Notes: generated from the sequence alone by a model not told the origin. Shown: positions 9,949 through 19,534, counted from the stretch's first letter. The stretch: DNA of 64,000 nt from Rhizobium sp. CCGE 510 (GCF_000292525.1 NZ_AEYF01000018.1:248001-312000); one strand, 5' to 3'. Translations and numbers: made by a program.

Positions 9949-10995
9949 GTGAACACCAGAATAGGAACGATAGGCAACGCATCGCCGCTGACGGCAGATG
10001 CACATCCGATGATCGACCCCTTCGGGCGGGCGGTCACCTATCTCCGTGTCTCCGTCACCGACCGCTGCGATTTCCGCTGCACCTATTGCATGGCGGAAAA
10101 TATGAACTTTCTGCCGAAGAAGGACCTGCTGACGCTGGAGGAGCTCGACCGGCTCTGTTCCGCCTTCATCGCCAAGGGCGTGAAGAAGATCAGGCTGACC
10201 GGCGGCGAGCCGCTGGTGCGCAAGAACATCATGTATCTGGTCCGCCAGCTCGGCGAAAAGATTGGCTCCGGCCTCGACGAGCTGACGCTGACGACCAACG
10301 GCTCGCAGCTCTCCCGCCATGCCGAAGAGCTTTATGATTGCGGCGTGCGCCGCATCAACGTCTCGCTGGATACGCTCGACCCCGACAAATTCCGCAAGAT
10401 CACCCGCTGGGGCGATCTCGACAAGGTCATGGAAGGCATCGGCGCGGCTGAGAAAGCCGGGCTGAAGATCAAGCTCAACGCCGTGGCGCTGAAGGATTTC
10501 AACGACGCCGAAATGCCCGATCTCCTGCGCTTCGCCCATGGCCGCGGCATGGACTTGACCGTCATCGAAACCATGCCAATGGGTGAGATTGAGGAAGACC
10601 GAACCGACCGGTACCTGCCGCTCTCCAAGCTGCGCGCCGATCTGGAGAAGCAGTTCACGTTTACCGACATCGATTACCAGACCGGCGGCCCGGCCCGTTA
10701 CGTCAGGGTCACTGAGACCGGCGGCCGCCTCGGCTTCATCACCCCGATGACCCATAATTTCTGCGAGAGCTGCAACCGCGTCCGCCTCACCTGCACCGGC
10801 ACGCTCTATATGTGCCTCGGCCAGAACGACGCCGCCGATCTGCGTGCAGCCCTGCGCGCCAGCGAAGACGACGCCCTCCTCCTGACCGCCATCGACGAGG
10901 CCATCACCCGCAAACCGAAGGGCCACGACTTCATCATCGACCGCACGCATAACAGGCCGGCCGTGGCGCGGCATATGAGTGTTACGGGTGGGTGA
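9949..10995 (+). CDS. moaA: GTP 3',8-cyclase MoaA (molybdenum cofactor synthesis)
   Basis: The 348-residue radical-SAM enzyme catalyses the first step of molybdopterin synthesis, turning GTP into 3',8-cyclo-GTP together with MoaC. The N-terminal cluster motif CDFRCTYC is at about residues 40-47, the C-terminal cluster [13 protein letters not shown]...C starts at about 272, and the chain ends in the conserved Gly-Gly. The open frame extends far upstream, but the GTG at 9949 follows GGAGGAATT and gives normal MoaA length, so it is the likely start. moaC is not adjacent; mobA and mobB lie 17 kb away. Confidence 0.96.
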   Translation: MNTRIGTIGNASPLTADAHPMIDPFGRAVTYLRVSVTDRCDFRCTYCMAENMNFLPKKDLLTLEELDRLCSAFIAKGVKKIRLTGGEPLVRKNIMYLVRQLGEKIGSGLDELTLTTNGSQLSRHAEELYDCGVRRINVSLDTLDPDKFRKITRWGDLDKVMEGIGAAEKAGLKIKLNAVALKDFNDAEMPDLLRFAHGRGMDLTVIETMPMGEIEEDRTDRYLPLSKLRADLEKQFTFTDIDYQTGGPARYVRVTETGGRLGFITPMTHNFCESCNRVRLTCTGTLYMCLGQNDAADLRAALRASEDDALLLTAIDEAITRKPKGHDFIIDRTHNRPAVARHMSVTGG

Positions 10996-11095
10996 TGTTT
11001 GCGCTAGATTTTCTAGAGAGCGAATACTGGCGTCAAGTTGGCGAGAACGCCTACCTCACCCACCCTCCTGTGCCTGTCACAGGAATGAAGGATGA

Positions 11096-11285
11096 GAGGG
11101 CGCGCCGTGCAGCCCCCTCATCTGCCTGCCGGCATCTTCTCCCCGAGGGGAGAAGGGATCAGGCCGCACGACCGCCATTCCCACAACTAAGTTCTCGAGG
11201 ACGCGAGGCGCTGCGGCGATTCCGCTTCTCCCCAGCGGGGAGAAGATGCCGGCAGGCAGATGAGGGGGCTGCACGGCACGCCCTC
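11096..11285. repeat. Large inverted repeat, family B (copy 1)
   Basis: Arms at 11096-11145 and 11236-11285 are inverted copies matching at about 49 of 50 positions, separated by about 90 bp that contain a smaller TTCTCCCC/GGGGAGAA hairpin. The arms share the core catctgcctgccggcatctt with the element at 25323-25492. It lies between moaA and the convergent methyltransferase gene, where it could end transcription from both sides. Open frames that cross it are not genes. Confidence 0.85.
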
Positions 11286-11380
11286 TATTGCCTTCGCTAA
11301 CGCTCGGCGCACTCGCTCCCTTGCTCTGCCGGGCATCTTTCCGCTGGGGAGAGAGCGAATTTGCCGCAACGCCATCCCCA

Positions 11381-12166
11381 TCACCCAGGCTTACGCGCAC
11401 AAATCGCAAACCGCTCTTGCACCATACGCTCAAGCCCGCGCAGAAACGGCATCTTGCGCGCCTGCGCCCAATGAATGTCGCCAAGCTTGCGGTCGACGAC
11501 GATATCGACAAAGCCGGCCTTGCGCAGAAGATCGACCACCGCCTCGGCCGGCATATCGTTGGAAAAATGCACGCGTGAGCGGATCTTCTGATGCCGCGCC
11601 ATCATCTCCGGCGACATGTGGCTCGCCGCCGGCTTGCCCGTAATCCTCGTCCAAAACTTCTGCAGACCCTTGACCCAGGTCTCCCGACCCATATTGCCGT
11701 CGACGATCAGCACCTTGCCGCCGGGCTTCAGCACCGCGAACCATTCGGCGAAGGCCGACGCCGGGTCCACCAGCGTCCAGACGAGATGCCGGTTGGTGAT
11801 AACGTCGTAGCTATCCCGTGCCTCCATGGTGTTTTCGGCATCGCCGGAGATGAAGCGGATGTCAGTACCGCGCTTCTTCGCCTTGGCCCGCGCCCGCGCC
11901 AGCATCGCATCCGACCAGTCGAGCCCGGTGACCGCAAAGCCCACATCATTCATCAGATGCGAGATGACGGCGGTGCCGCAGGCGAGATCGAGTGCCGCGC
12001 GGCCCTGCCCGTCGCCGAGATGTTTTCTGATCAGCCGCTGCCAGCCCTTCCGCTCACCTTCCGAAAATATTTCATGGCCGACGCTCTGGTCGAAGGTTTC
12101 AGCCCTTTCCGACCAGAAATCGCGGATTTCATCGCGGATCGAGTAGTTTGCATTCCTCGAATTCAT
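11381..12166 (-). CDS. Class I SAM-dependent methyltransferase
   Basis: The 261-residue protein has the Rossmann-fold SAM motif LDLACGTAVISHLM at about residue 59, then VTGLDWSDAMLARAR and a motif IV-like YDVITNRHLVWTL, which matches the UbiE/Methyltransf_11 group. The substrate is unknown. It is divergent from the siderophore-type importer across a 115-bp gap that holds an iron-box-like sequence. This suggests a link to metal or siderophore metabolism, but only by position. Confidence 0.85.
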   Translation of the reverse strand: MNSRNANYSIRDEIRDFWSERAETFDQSVGHEIFSEGERKGWQRLIRKHLGDGQGRAALDLACGTAVISHLMNDVGFAVTGLDWSDAMLARARAKAKKRGTDIRFISGDAENTMEARDSYDVITNRHLVWTLVDPASAFAEWFAVLKPGGKVLIVDGNMGRETWVKGLQKFWTRITGKPAASHMSPEMMARHQKIRSRVHFSNDMPAEAVVDLLRKAGFVDIVVDRKLGDIHWAQARKMPFLRGLERMVQERFAICARKPG

Positions 12167-12218
12167 CTTAAGTGCCCTGGCATTGGATCAGTTTGGAAGT
12201 GCTCTAAAACATATAACT

Positions 12219-12233
12219 TGATTCATAAAGTCA
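12219..12233. promoter_or_regulatory. Candidate iron-responsive (RirA/IRO-type) operator
   Basis: The sequence is TGA-TTCATAAAG-TCA, an exact fit to the TGA-N9-TCA core described for rhizobial RirA operators, set in AT-rich DNA 49 bp before the binding-protein ATG. It sits between the methyltransferase and the importer, so it could regulate either or both. The core is short and could occur by chance. Confidence 0.5.
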
Positions 12234-12281
12234 TATTTCTTATGGCTGCGGACATTATTCAGACGTCAGGGGAATTTCCAG

Positions 12282-13418
12282 ATGAATTTCGTGAAAATGC
12301 TCGCAGTCTCCGCAGCTGCGATTGCCGGCCTGATGCCATTATCGGCCTGGGCGCAGTCCTTCACCATCAAGGATGTCGCCGGCCGTGAAGTGACCTTCGA
12401 CAAACCGGTCGAGCGGGTGATCCTGGGCGAAGGCCGCATGCTCTACGCCGTCGCGCCGATCGAGAAGGACGATCCCTTTGCCAAGATCGTCGGCTGGCGC
12501 AACGATCTCTGGACCACCGACAAGGACGGCTTCAACGCCTATGTCGAAAAATTCCCCAAGGGCAAGGACCTGCCCTTCCTCGGCAATCTCACCGACGGCA
12601 CGCTGCAGACCGAGACAGTCGTCAAGCTTCATCCCGATGTGCTGCTGCTGCCGATCGGCAACAAGACGGCAGCCGACGAGGTGAAACTGGAGGACATGCT
12701 CGCCGGCATCGGCGTCAAGATCGTCTATATCGATTTCCGCGAGCACATCCTCGCCAACACCGAGCCGAGCCTGAAGATCCTCGGCCAGCTCTTCGGTCAT
12801 GAGGACCGCGCCGAAGCTGTCGCCAGCTTCTGGAAAGAGCAGATGGCACGCGTGACCGACAGACTGAAGGCCGCCAATCCGCCGAAGCCGAATGTTTTCA
12901 TGTATCGCGCCGCCGGCCTGGTCGAATGCTGCGGCACCTTCGGCCCCGATAATTTCGGCCTGATGGTCGATTGGGCCGGCGGCCACAATCTCGGCTCCGA
13001 TTTCCTGCCCGGTTATACCGGCTCGATCAATGCCGAGCAGGTCGTCGCCTCCAATCCCGATGTCATCGTCGTCACCGGCTCCAATTGGAGCCAGACCAAA
13101 AACGCCAAGGACTTTGTCAATGTCGGTCCGAACGCCGCTTCCACCTTCGGCGACAGCCGCAAGGCGCTGAACACGCTGATGGAAAACCCGGCCTTCACCG
13201 GTTCCAAGGCAGCCGCCGGCGGCAATGTCCATGCAATCTGGCACCAGTTCTATACCAGCCCCTACCAGTTCGTCGCCGTCCAGCAACTGGCCAAGTGGTT
13301 CCACCCGAACCTCTTTGCCGATCTCGATCCGGATGCCACCTTCAAGGAATTCCACGAAAAATTCCTGCCGGTCGCCTATCAGCCGGGTTACTGGGGCGAC
13401 GCCAAGACGGCTGAGTAA
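12282..13418 (+). CDS. Periplasmic binding protein of an iron/siderophore-type ABC importer
   Basis: The 378-residue precursor has a Sec signal peptide ending near ALPLSAWAQ-like residues (hydrophobic core at 5-22, AWAQ cut site). It then starts with FTIKDVAGREVTFDKPVERVIL, the opening of TroA/FecB-type binding proteins. These capture ferric siderophores, heme, B12 or similar large metal ligands. It is followed by a FecCD-type permease and an ATPase with no gaps, forming a complete importer. An AGGGGA ribosome-binding site precedes the ATG. The exact ligand is not readable. Confidence 0.9.
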   Translation: MNFVKMLAVSAAAIAGLMPLSAWAQSFTIKDVAGREVTFDKPVERVILGEGRMLYAVAPIEKDDPFAKIVGWRNDLWTTDKDGFNAYVEKFPKGKDLPFLGNLTDGTLQTETVVKLHPDVLLLPIGNKTAADEVKLEDMLAGIGVKIVYIDFREHILANTEPSLKILGQLFGHEDRAEAVASFWKEQMARVTDRLKAANPPKPNVFMYRAAGLVECCGTFGPDNFGLMVDWAGGHNLGSDFLPGYTGSINAEQVVASNPDVIVVTGSNWSQTKNAKDFVNVGPNAASTFGDSRKALNTLMENPAFTGSKAAAGGNVHAIWHQFYTSPYQFVAVQQLAKWFHPNLFADLDPDATFKEFHEKFLPVAYQPGYWGDAKTAE

Positions 13419-13425
13419 GACCGCG

Positions 13426-14496
13426 ATGGCCGAGATCGCCGCACTATCGATCGAAGCCGAAGCCGGGAGGGAGCGCTACCGTGCTCTTGCCCGGCGAAAG
13501 CTTTTGATCCTGGCTGCCATGACGGCGGCGCTCTGCCTGTCCTTTGCCGTCGATCTCGCCTGGGGGCCGGCTCGCTACGGCCTCGGTGACGTCGTCGCCG
13601 CCCTCCTCGATCCGTCTTCCGTTTCCGATCAGGTGCGGGCCGTCGTCTGGGATATCCGCATGCCGGTCGCCGTGATGGCGATCGTCGTCGGCGCTTCGCT
13701 CTCGGTCGCCGGTGCGCAGATGCAGACGATCCTCGCCAATCCGCTCGCCAGCCCCTTCACGCTCGGCATCTCGGCAGCGGCAAGCTTCGGTGCGGCGCTG
13801 GCGATCGTCACCAGCGTTCCGCTCCTGCCGGTGGCCGCCGGGCTGCTGGTGCCGGTCAATGCCTTCATCATGGCGCTGATCGCCACGCTCTTCATCCATT
13901 TCGTCTCGCAGGCCCGCGGCGTCTCGGTGCAGACGGTGGTGCTGCTCGGCATCGCGCTGGTCTTCACCTTCAATGCGGCTCTCGCCTTCCTGCAATATCT
14001 GGCCTCCGAACAGGCGCTGTCAGCCGTGGTCTTCTGGACGATGGGCAGCCTCACCAAGGCCACCTGGCCGAAAATCTGGGTGACGCTCGCCATTCTGCTG
14101 ATGGCGCTGCCGCTCTTTGCCCGCAACGCCTGGGCGCTGACGGCGATCCGCCTCGGCGAGGACAAGGCCGCCAGCTTCGGCGTCAATGTCCGCCGCATCC
14201 GGCTGGAAACCATGCTGGTTGTCTCGCTGCTTGCCGCCGTTCCCGTCAGCTTCGTCGGCACCATCGGTTTCGTCGGCCTCGTCGGGCCGCATATCGCCCG
14301 CATGATCCTTGGCGAGGATCAGCGCTTTTTTCTGCCGGGCTCGATCCTCTCCGGCGCACTGCTCCTGTCGCTGACCTCGATCGTCTCGAAGTCGATCATC
14401 CCCGGCGTCGTCTTCCCGATCGGCATCATCACCGCGCTGGTCGGCGTGCCTTTCTTTTTCTCGCTCATCCTCTCGAACAGGAGCCGGTCATGGTAG
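13426..14496 (+). CDS. FecCD-type ABC permease
   Basis: The product has about 356 residues from the ATG at 13426; a longer upstream frame only shadows the binding-protein gene. It is strongly hydrophobic with 9-10 predicted membrane spans and carries FecCD landmarks such as VVGASLSVAGAQMQTILANPLASPFTLGISAAASFGAAL and GTIGFVGLVGPHIAR-type ATPase contact loops. It should form the homodimeric channel of the metal-chelate importer. It begins 7 bp after the binding-protein stop and overlaps the ATPase start by 7 bp, indicating one operon. Confidence 0.93.
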   Translation: MAEIAALSIEAEAGRERYRALARRKLLILAAMTAALCLSFAVDLAWGPARYGLGDVVAALLDPSSVSDQVRAVVWDIRMPVAVMAIVVGASLSVAGAQMQTILANPLASPFTLGISAAASFGAALAIVTSVPLLPVAAGLLVPVNAFIMALIATLFIHFVSQARGVSVQTVVLLGIALVFTFNAALAFLQYLASEQALSAVVFWTMGSLTKATWPKIWVTLAILLMALPLFARNAWALTAIRLGEDKAASFGVNVRRIRLETMLVVSLLAAVPVSFVGTIGFVGLVGPHIARMILGEDQRFFLPGSILSGALLLSLTSIVSKSIIPGVVFPIGIITALVGVPFFFSLILSNRSRSW

Positions 14497-15242
14497 CGCT
14501 TCAGTTGCAGTCGGTCGGCGCCTATCACGGCCGCAGACTCTTCGTCGAAGACGTGACGACCCCCGTCATGAATGCGGGCGAGTTAATCGCGGTGATCGGC
14601 CCGAACGCTGCCGGCAAATCGACGCTGTTCAAGCGCATCACCGGCCTGCTCAAGGGTCCGGGCCGCGTCGTCGTCGAAGGCGCGAAGACGAAAAACACCA
14701 TCAGCTACATGCCGCAGGATACCTCGGCCAATGCGGTGCTGACAGTCTACGAATCCATTCTGCTCGCCCGCAAACAGGGCCAGTCCTGGGCCGTCGGCGA
14801 CAGCGACCTGCGCTTCATCGATGAGATCATGGCAGCGCTCGATATCAGCGCTCTGGCCTTCCGCGATCTCGGCGCGCTCTCCGGCGGCCAGCGCCAGCTC
14901 GTCTCGATCGCCCAGGCGCTGATCCGCGAACCCGAAATCATGCTGATGGACGAACCCACAAGCGCGCTCGACCTCCACCGCCAGGTCGAGGTTCTCGACT
15001 TCATGCGCCGCCGGGCTCGCGCCAAAGGCATGATCGTCCTGATCGCCATCCACGACCTTAACCAGGCGCTCCGCTTCGCCGACAAAGTCCTCGTCATCGC
15101 CAACGGCCGCATGCGTGGCTGCGGCGCCCCAAGGGACGTCGTCACCGCCGAAATGCTGCGGGAAATCTACCGGGTCGAGGCCCGGGTGGAGAAATGCTCG
15201 CTGGACCATGATCATGTGATCGTGGATGGGACAGCGCACTAG
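14490..15242 (+). CDS. ABC importer ATPase (iron/siderophore type)
   Basis: The 250-residue nucleotide-binding subunit has Walker A GPNAAGKST (about residue 31), signature LSGGQRQLVSIAQAL (about 130), Walker B IMLMDEPTSALD and the switch histidine in AIHDLNQALRFAD. This pattern fits FepC/FhuC-type ATPases. It is the third gene of the importer operon and overlaps the permease gene by 7 bp, which points to coupled translation. Confidence 0.95.
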   Translation: MVALQLQSVGAYHGRRLFVEDVTTPVMNAGELIAVIGPNAAGKSTLFKRITGLLKGPGRVVVEGAKTKNTISYMPQDTSANAVLTVYESILLARKQGQSWAVGDSDLRFIDEIMAALDISALAFRDLGALSGGQRQLVSIAQALIREPEIMLMDEPTSALDLHRQVEVLDFMRRRARAKGMIVLIAIHDLNQALRFADKVLVIANGRMRGCGAPRDVVTAEMLREIYRVEARVEKCSLDHDHVIVDGTAH

Positions 15243-15262
15243 GCAAAATCAGTCTGCCGGCC

Positions 15263-16213
15263 TCAATCGATCAATCGCTGCGCGGTAAACTTGTCGGTAA
15301 CGAGCATGTCGATCACCCCCACGCGCAGTGCGCCTGCGATAGCGTCGGTCTTTTTGGACCCGCCGGCGAGTGCAATCACCCGGTCCACGCGTTCAAGCTC
15401 CTCAAGCGGAAGCCCGATGACCCGGTCGTCCAGCGGCGTCTTGACCGGCTTGCCATTCTTGTCGAAGAAACGAAGCGAGATGTCGCCGACGGCTCCGGCT
15501 TCCGCGAGATCGGACAGTTCGCGAGATGAAAAGATGTTGCCGGACCGTGCGAGAAGTTCGGATGGTTCGACTGCTCCGATTCCGACGATCGCAAGCGTTA
15601 TGCTGCCGAACAAGTCCATCGTCTCCCGGACGTACGGATCGGCCTGCATAAGAAATTTTGCTTCTCTGGAGGTCGTAACCCCCTGCACAGCGAGCAGTTT
15701 TGGCTCGGCGCCGGTCAGCCGGGCAAGCCGCGTGGTCAGCTGCGTCGCATGCGTCTGCACGGAAGGATCTCCCATGCCTCCAAGGGTTTGGACGACGAAC
15801 TTCGCCTGAGCGCTCTTCTGCGGATGAATGTTCTCGACCATCTTGGAGATGGTCTGGCTCCAACTCGAAACGCCGATGATTTCCCCTGGCGCAAGCGTCA
15901 CCTCCAGGAGATGAGCCGCGGCCTCGCCGATACGGGCCATGATGGCTCCGTCCCGATCTTCCGTGCACTCGACGACGATCGCCTCCGGCAGATCATATTT
16001 CTCGCGAAGCGCACGCTCAAGCTCGCTATAGGTGCCAACCGGAGGAGTGACGCTGGTTCGCACGATATCTTCAGCCTCAGCCCGCTTGAGCATGCGCGAC
16101 ACTGTCGCCTGCGACAGGCGGAGGTGCTGTGCGATCTCCGCCTGTCGCCGTCCCTCCAGGTGGTACATCTGGGCGACTCTTGATATGAGGCGGAGTTCGT
16201 TGAGGCGAGTCAT
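15263..16213 (-). CDS. SorC-family sugar-responsive transcriptional regulator
   Basis: The 316-residue protein opens with a helix-turn-helix (YHLEGRRQAEIAQHLRLSQATVSRMLKRAEAE, about residues 17-48). It continues with the SorC/DeoR-type sugar-phosphate-binding domain, including GVSSWSQTISKMVENI and IALAGGSKKTDAIAGALR. Such proteins sense a phosphorylated pathway intermediate and control sugar operons. It is the last gene of the transketolase-kinase operon, 21 bp after the kinase. A palindrome just upstream of its ATG resembles sites in the divergent control region, suggesting autoregulation. Confidence 0.92.
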   Translation of the reverse strand: MTRLNELRLISRVAQMYHLEGRRQAEIAQHLRLSQATVSRMLKRAEAEDIVRTSVTPPVGTYSELERALREKYDLPEAIVVECTEDRDGAIMARIGEAAAHLLEVTLAPGEIIGVSSWSQTISKMVENIHPQKSAQAKFVVQTLGGMGDPSVQTHATQLTTRLARLTGAEPKLLAVQGVTTSREAKFLMQADPYVRETMDLFGSITLAIVGIGAVEPSELLARSGNIFSSRELSDLAEAGAVGDISLRFFDKNGKPVKTPLDDRVIGLPLEELERVDRVIALAGGSKKTDAIAGALRVGVIDMLVTDKFTAQRLID

Positions 16214-16225
16214 CGCTAATCCTGG

Positions 16226-16243
16226 GATGAATTTTTATTCATC
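16226..16243. promoter_or_regulatory. Candidate SorC operator at the sorC start
   Basis: GATGAAT-TTTT-ATTCATC is a perfect seven-base-arm palindrome 12 bp before the regulator's ATG, overlapping the kinase stop codon. Its core TGAATTTTTATTC matches TGAATATTTATTC at 19686-19698 at 12 of 13 positions. Confidence 0.55.
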
Positions 16244-17701
16244 AGTAGCGGTTGTATGGCGTGACGTCGAGCGGGCAAGTGCATCATTCCAGGTACCCAG
16301 AAGCGCCGCTCGATCCACGGCCTCCGGGTCGATGATCTGTGAGCTTCGGGGCAGCTCTGCGATTTCCTGGAGGTCGCTCCACAAACCAAGCGAGAGACCC
16401 GCGAGATAGGCAGCCCCCAAGGCCGACGCCTCCGGTGCTTCACGTTGGATCACCGGATGTTCGATGAGGTTGGAGACACACTGCATCAGGAAGCGGCTCT
16501 GGCTCGGTCCGCCATCGACATAGAGCGCCCCGAGTTCGCCGCCGCTTTGTGCCCGCATGGCGGCGATCACGTCATGCACCTGGAAGGCGATCGAGTCGGT
16601 GACCGACCGCGCCATTTGCGCACGGGTCGTATTGAAGTTGATCTGCGAAAACAGGGCACGGGCGTCGGAGTTCCAATGGGGTGCGCCCAGTCCCACGAAT
16701 GCCGGCACGAAACCCGGTCCGCCGGGTTCGGCGCTCGCCGCAAGTTCGACAAGCGCCGCCACGTCAGAAAGGCCGAGAATGCCTGCCATCCAGGGCAGGC
16801 TGGCGGCGCAAACCAGAATATTGCCTTCGAAAGCGAAAGTCGGTTTTCCCCCGAGACGCCAGGCAACGGTCGTTGTAACGCCGTTGCGTGGCGGAATAAA
16901 TCGCGCAAGCGTCGTCATGATGGAAGAGCCGGTTCCGAAGGTTACCTTGCCATCACCCGGCTCGAAGGCGCCATGACCGAACAGGGCCGCATGGCTGTCT
17001 CCGATCGCGGCCATGATCGGCGCTCCATCCGGCACGCCTGGCAAGCCGTGTGTCCTGCCGAAGTCGGCAGAGCTGTCGAGCACCTCGGGCAGCAGCGTGA
17101 TATCGACGCCGAAAATCTCGCCGAGTTCCTCGCTCCATCTCTGCTCCTTCAGATCGAACAACTGGCTCCTGGCAGCATTGGAAGCATCGCAGACATGCCG
17201 GCGCCCACCCGTCAGGCAGTGGACGAGCCAACTGTCGACCGTTCCCAGCCGGACCGATCGCCCCGCCGGCACGCGTTCGAGCAGCCATCGGAATTTCGAA
17301 CCCGGAAACATCGGATCGAGGGGCAGGCCTGTCAGCGCCTGCACGCGGTCAAGGTGGCCTTCGGCAATCAGACGTTCGCAATCTTGTGCGGTTCGACGGC
17401 ACTGCCAGCTGACCAGCGGTCCAAGTGCCTCTCCCGTTTCAGCGTCCCAGGCAGTGACCGACTCGCGCTGATTGGAGATCGCCACGGCCGCAATAGCCAC
17501 GTCGGGGGTGGCCTTCAGGCAGGCGTCGATCGCCTCGCAGACGGATGCGTAGAGCCGGCGCGGGTCCTGTTCGACCCAGCCTGGTTTCGGATAGCTGATG
17601 CCGACCCGCGCCGAACCCCTGCCGACAATGTCTCCCTTTTCGGAAACGAGAACGGCCTTTGAATTGGTCGTGCCCTGGTCGATTGCCAGAATTGCCCGCA
17701 T
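16235..17701 (-). CDS. FGGY-family carbohydrate kinase (glycerol-kinase-like)
   Basis: The 488-residue kinase has the FGGY ATPase motifs: phosphate-1 AIDQGTTNSKAVLV near residue 5, GDSHAALFGHG and FGTGSSIMT in the middle, and adenosine motif VDGGPSQSRFLMQCVSNL near 390. It is closer in style to glycerol kinases than to xylulokinases. Next to split transketolase, an ABC sugar importer and a dehydrogenase, it most likely phosphorylates a ketose or short polyol made or imported by the locus. Simple glycerol catabolism is less likely because no GlpD or GlpF is nearby. It lies 67 bp downstream of the transketolase C subunit. Confidence 0.9.
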   Translation of the reverse strand: MRAILAIDQGTTNSKAVLVSEKGDIVGRGSARVGISYPKPGWVEQDPRRLYASVCEAIDACLKATPDVAIAAVAISNQRESVTAWDAETGEALGPLVSWQCRRTAQDCERLIAEGHLDRVQALTGLPLDPMFPGSKFRWLLERVPAGRSVRLGTVDSWLVHCLTGGRRHVCDASNAARSQLFDLKEQRWSEELGEIFGVDITLLPEVLDSSADFGRTHGLPGVPDGAPIMAAIGDSHAALFGHGAFEPGDGKVTFGTGSSIMTTLARFIPPRNGVTTTVAWRLGGKPTFAFEGNILVCAASLPWMAGILGLSDVAALVELAASAEPGGPGFVPAFVGLGAPHWNSDARALFSQINFNTTRAQMARSVTDSIAFQVHDVIAAMRAQSGGELGALYVDGGPSQSRFLMQCVSNLIEHPVIQREAPEASALGAAYLAGLSLGLWSDLQEIAELPRSSQIIDPEAVDRAALLGTWNDALARSTSRHTTATDE

Positions 17702-17768
17702 TCCATCCTCCCCGGATCAGGTGGCGGCCGGGGTGAAAATGCGCCCCGACCGGTCCATGCGATCCTAA

Positions 17769-18725
17769 TTACTTGCGCCTGATCAGCGACTGCGCGGCGT
17801 CGGCAATTGCCGACGGCGCCATCCCGAATTCGTCGAGCAGGAACTCTGCCGAACCTGTGGGGGCATAGACGCCGGGAACGCCGAGACGTTTCATCGGCAC
17901 TGGCGCATTGTCGACCACCACTTCGGCGACCGCGGAACCGAGCCCGCCAAAGATCGAATGCTCTTCTGCCGTGACGATCGCTCCGGTTTCCCTAGCCGCA
18001 GCGATGATGGCGTCCTCGTCGATCGGACGAACCGTTGCAAGGTTGAGCACTCTGGCGTTGATGCCGCGTTCTGCAAGGATCTCGGCAGCCTTCAAGATGC
18101 GATGAGTCAAAGTACCGTTGGCGATGAGGGTGACGTCGGAACCCTGGCGAAGCAGGTTTGCCTTGCCGAGTACGAACGTGTGACCCTCCGGAAGCAGATC
18201 CGGCACACCGACGCGGGACAGACGCAGGAAACAGGGCCCATTATAGGCCGCCGCCCACTCGACTGCGGCAGCCGTTTCGATGCGGTCACACGGCGCAATG
18301 ACTGGAAGATTAGGCAGAACCCGCGTCCAGGCAAAGTCTTCGATCGAGTGATGGGTCGGGCCGAGTTCGCCATATGCCATCCCGGAAGAAATACCGACGA
18401 GCTTGACGTTGGCATTCGAATACGAAATGTCGGCCTTGATCTGCTCCAGCGACCGTCCCGTTAGAAACGGAGCGGCGGCGCACACGAACGGAAGGCGTCC
18501 GCCATTGGCGAGGCCTGCTGCAACCCCCACCATGTTCTGCTCGGCGATCCCGACATTGACGAGGCGCTCTCCAAACTTCGCCTTGAAGCCGCCGAGCTTG
18601 GAGGAACCGACGGAGTCGTTGCAAACAGCAACGATGGTTTCGTTTTCGGCTGCCAGCCGCTCAAGCGTGGAGGCGAACGCGTCGCGGCAATCGTAGAGCT
18701 TGGGTGCGTTTATTGGCGCGTTCAT
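17769..18725 (-). CDS. Transketolase, C-terminal subunit
   Basis: The product is about 318 residues from the ATG at 18725. The start is set by an ATGA overlap with the upstream subunit; a longer frame merely reads into that gene. It corresponds to the pyrimidine-binding and C-terminal domains of transketolase, with NVGIAEQNMVGVAAGLA supplying the conserved glutamate that activates thiamine diphosphate. With the N subunit it should transfer two-carbon units between sugar phosphates. Split transketolases often serve dedicated catabolic routes, for example apulose-4-phosphate, rather than the general pentose-phosphate pathway. Confidence 0.93.
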   Translation of the reverse strand: MNAPINAPKLYDCRDAFASTLERLAAENETIVAVCNDSVGSSKLGGFKAKFGERLVNVGIAEQNMVGVAAGLANGGRLPFVCAAAPFLTGRSLEQIKADISYSNANVKLVGISSGMAYGELGPTHHSIEDFAWTRVLPNLPVIAPCDRIETAAAVEWAAAYNGPCFLRLSRVGVPDLLPEGHTFVLGKANLLRQGSDVTLIANGTLTHRILKAAEILAERGINARVLNLATVRPIDEDAIIAAARETGAIVTAEEHSIFGGLGSAVAEVVVDNAPVPMKRLGVPGVYAPTGSAEFLLDEFGMAPSAIADAAQSLIRRK

Positions 18726-19534
18726 GACAATGCCTCCGACAATTCTGCCACCGCGATTTCGTATTGTTCCTTGCTCGGTACCTTGTGGTGCCAGTCGACT
18801 CGGTCCTGCATGAACGAGATTCCATGTCCCTTGTTGGTATGGGCCACGATGCAATGCGGTCTCGATCCCCGGTATTCCAGGGCCGAAACGACTTCGCTCA
18901 TCGTGTTCCCGTTGATCTCGGTGACCTCCCAGTCGAAAGCCTCAAGCTTCGGACGAAGCGGGGCCAGATCGTTGGTTTCCGAAAGCGCCGCCCCCTGCTG
19001 GAACCTGTTGTGGTCGATGACCAGCGTCAGATTATCGAGCTTGAACTGCGCGGCCGCCATGATCGCTTCCCAGTTGGAACCCTCCTGCATCTCACCGTCG
19101 CCGGTGACGACATAGGTGTGGTATTTTGCTCCCGAGAGCTTGGCGGCTTTCGCCATTCCGACTGCGACTGGAAGACCGTGGCCGAGCGGTCCGGTATTCG
19201 TTTCGACGCCAGGAACCTTGTTGCAATTGGGATGCCCGTTCAGCCTCGAATGCGGCTTCAAAAAGGTCGAAATCTCCTCCTCCGGGATGAAGCCGCGTTT
19301 GGCGAGCGTCACATACAGCGCGCATGCCGTATGCCCTTTCGAAAGAACGAACCTATCGCGGTCGGGATGTCCAGGCTGATCGGGCCATATATTCAGCACA
19401 CGAAAATAGAGGGCAGTCAAAATGTCGATGACCGACATTTCGCCGCCAATATGGCCGGCGCCCGCTTCGAAGACCGCCTGGAGATCGCGCAATCGGATCT
19501 CACGAGCAACCCGCTCGAGTTCTGTCGTATTCAT
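18722..19534 (-). CDS. Transketolase, N-terminal (TPP-binding) subunit
   Basis: The 270-residue protein is the diphosphate-binding half of transketolase, with FVLSKGHTACALYVTLA, NTGPLGHGLPVAVGMAKA and the thiamine-diphosphate/metal motif GDGEMQEGSNWEA near residue 145. It is the first gene of the minus-strand operon (TK-N, TK-C, kinase, SorC) and overlaps TK-C by four bases. Expression starts from the divergent control region 19535-19731. The function is well supported for the pair; the donor sugar is not known. Confidence 0.95.
   Translation of the reverse strand: MNTTELERVAREIRLRDLQAVFEAGAGHIGGEMSVIDILTALYFRVLNIWPDQPGHPDRDRFVLSKGHTACALYVTLAKRGFIPEEEISTFLKPHSRLNGHPNCNKVPGVETNTGPLGHGLPVAVGMAKAAKLSGAKYHTYVVTGDGEMQEGSNWEAIMAAAQFKLDNLTLVIDHNRFQQGAALSETNDLAPLRPKLEAFDWEVTEINGNTMSEVVSALEYRGSRPHCIVAHTNKGHGISFMQDRVDWHHKVPSKEQYEIAVAELSEALS

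Noticed and set aside
10992..11300. Open frame overlapping the moaA end
   Set aside because: It runs through the inverted repeat at 11096-11285 and has no protein-like sequence.
16235..17701. Calling the kinase GlpK (glycerol kinase)
   Set aside because: Motifs fit the glycerol-kinase branch, but the neighbourhood (split transketolase, SDR, SorC) argues for another substrate, so no gene symbol is given.
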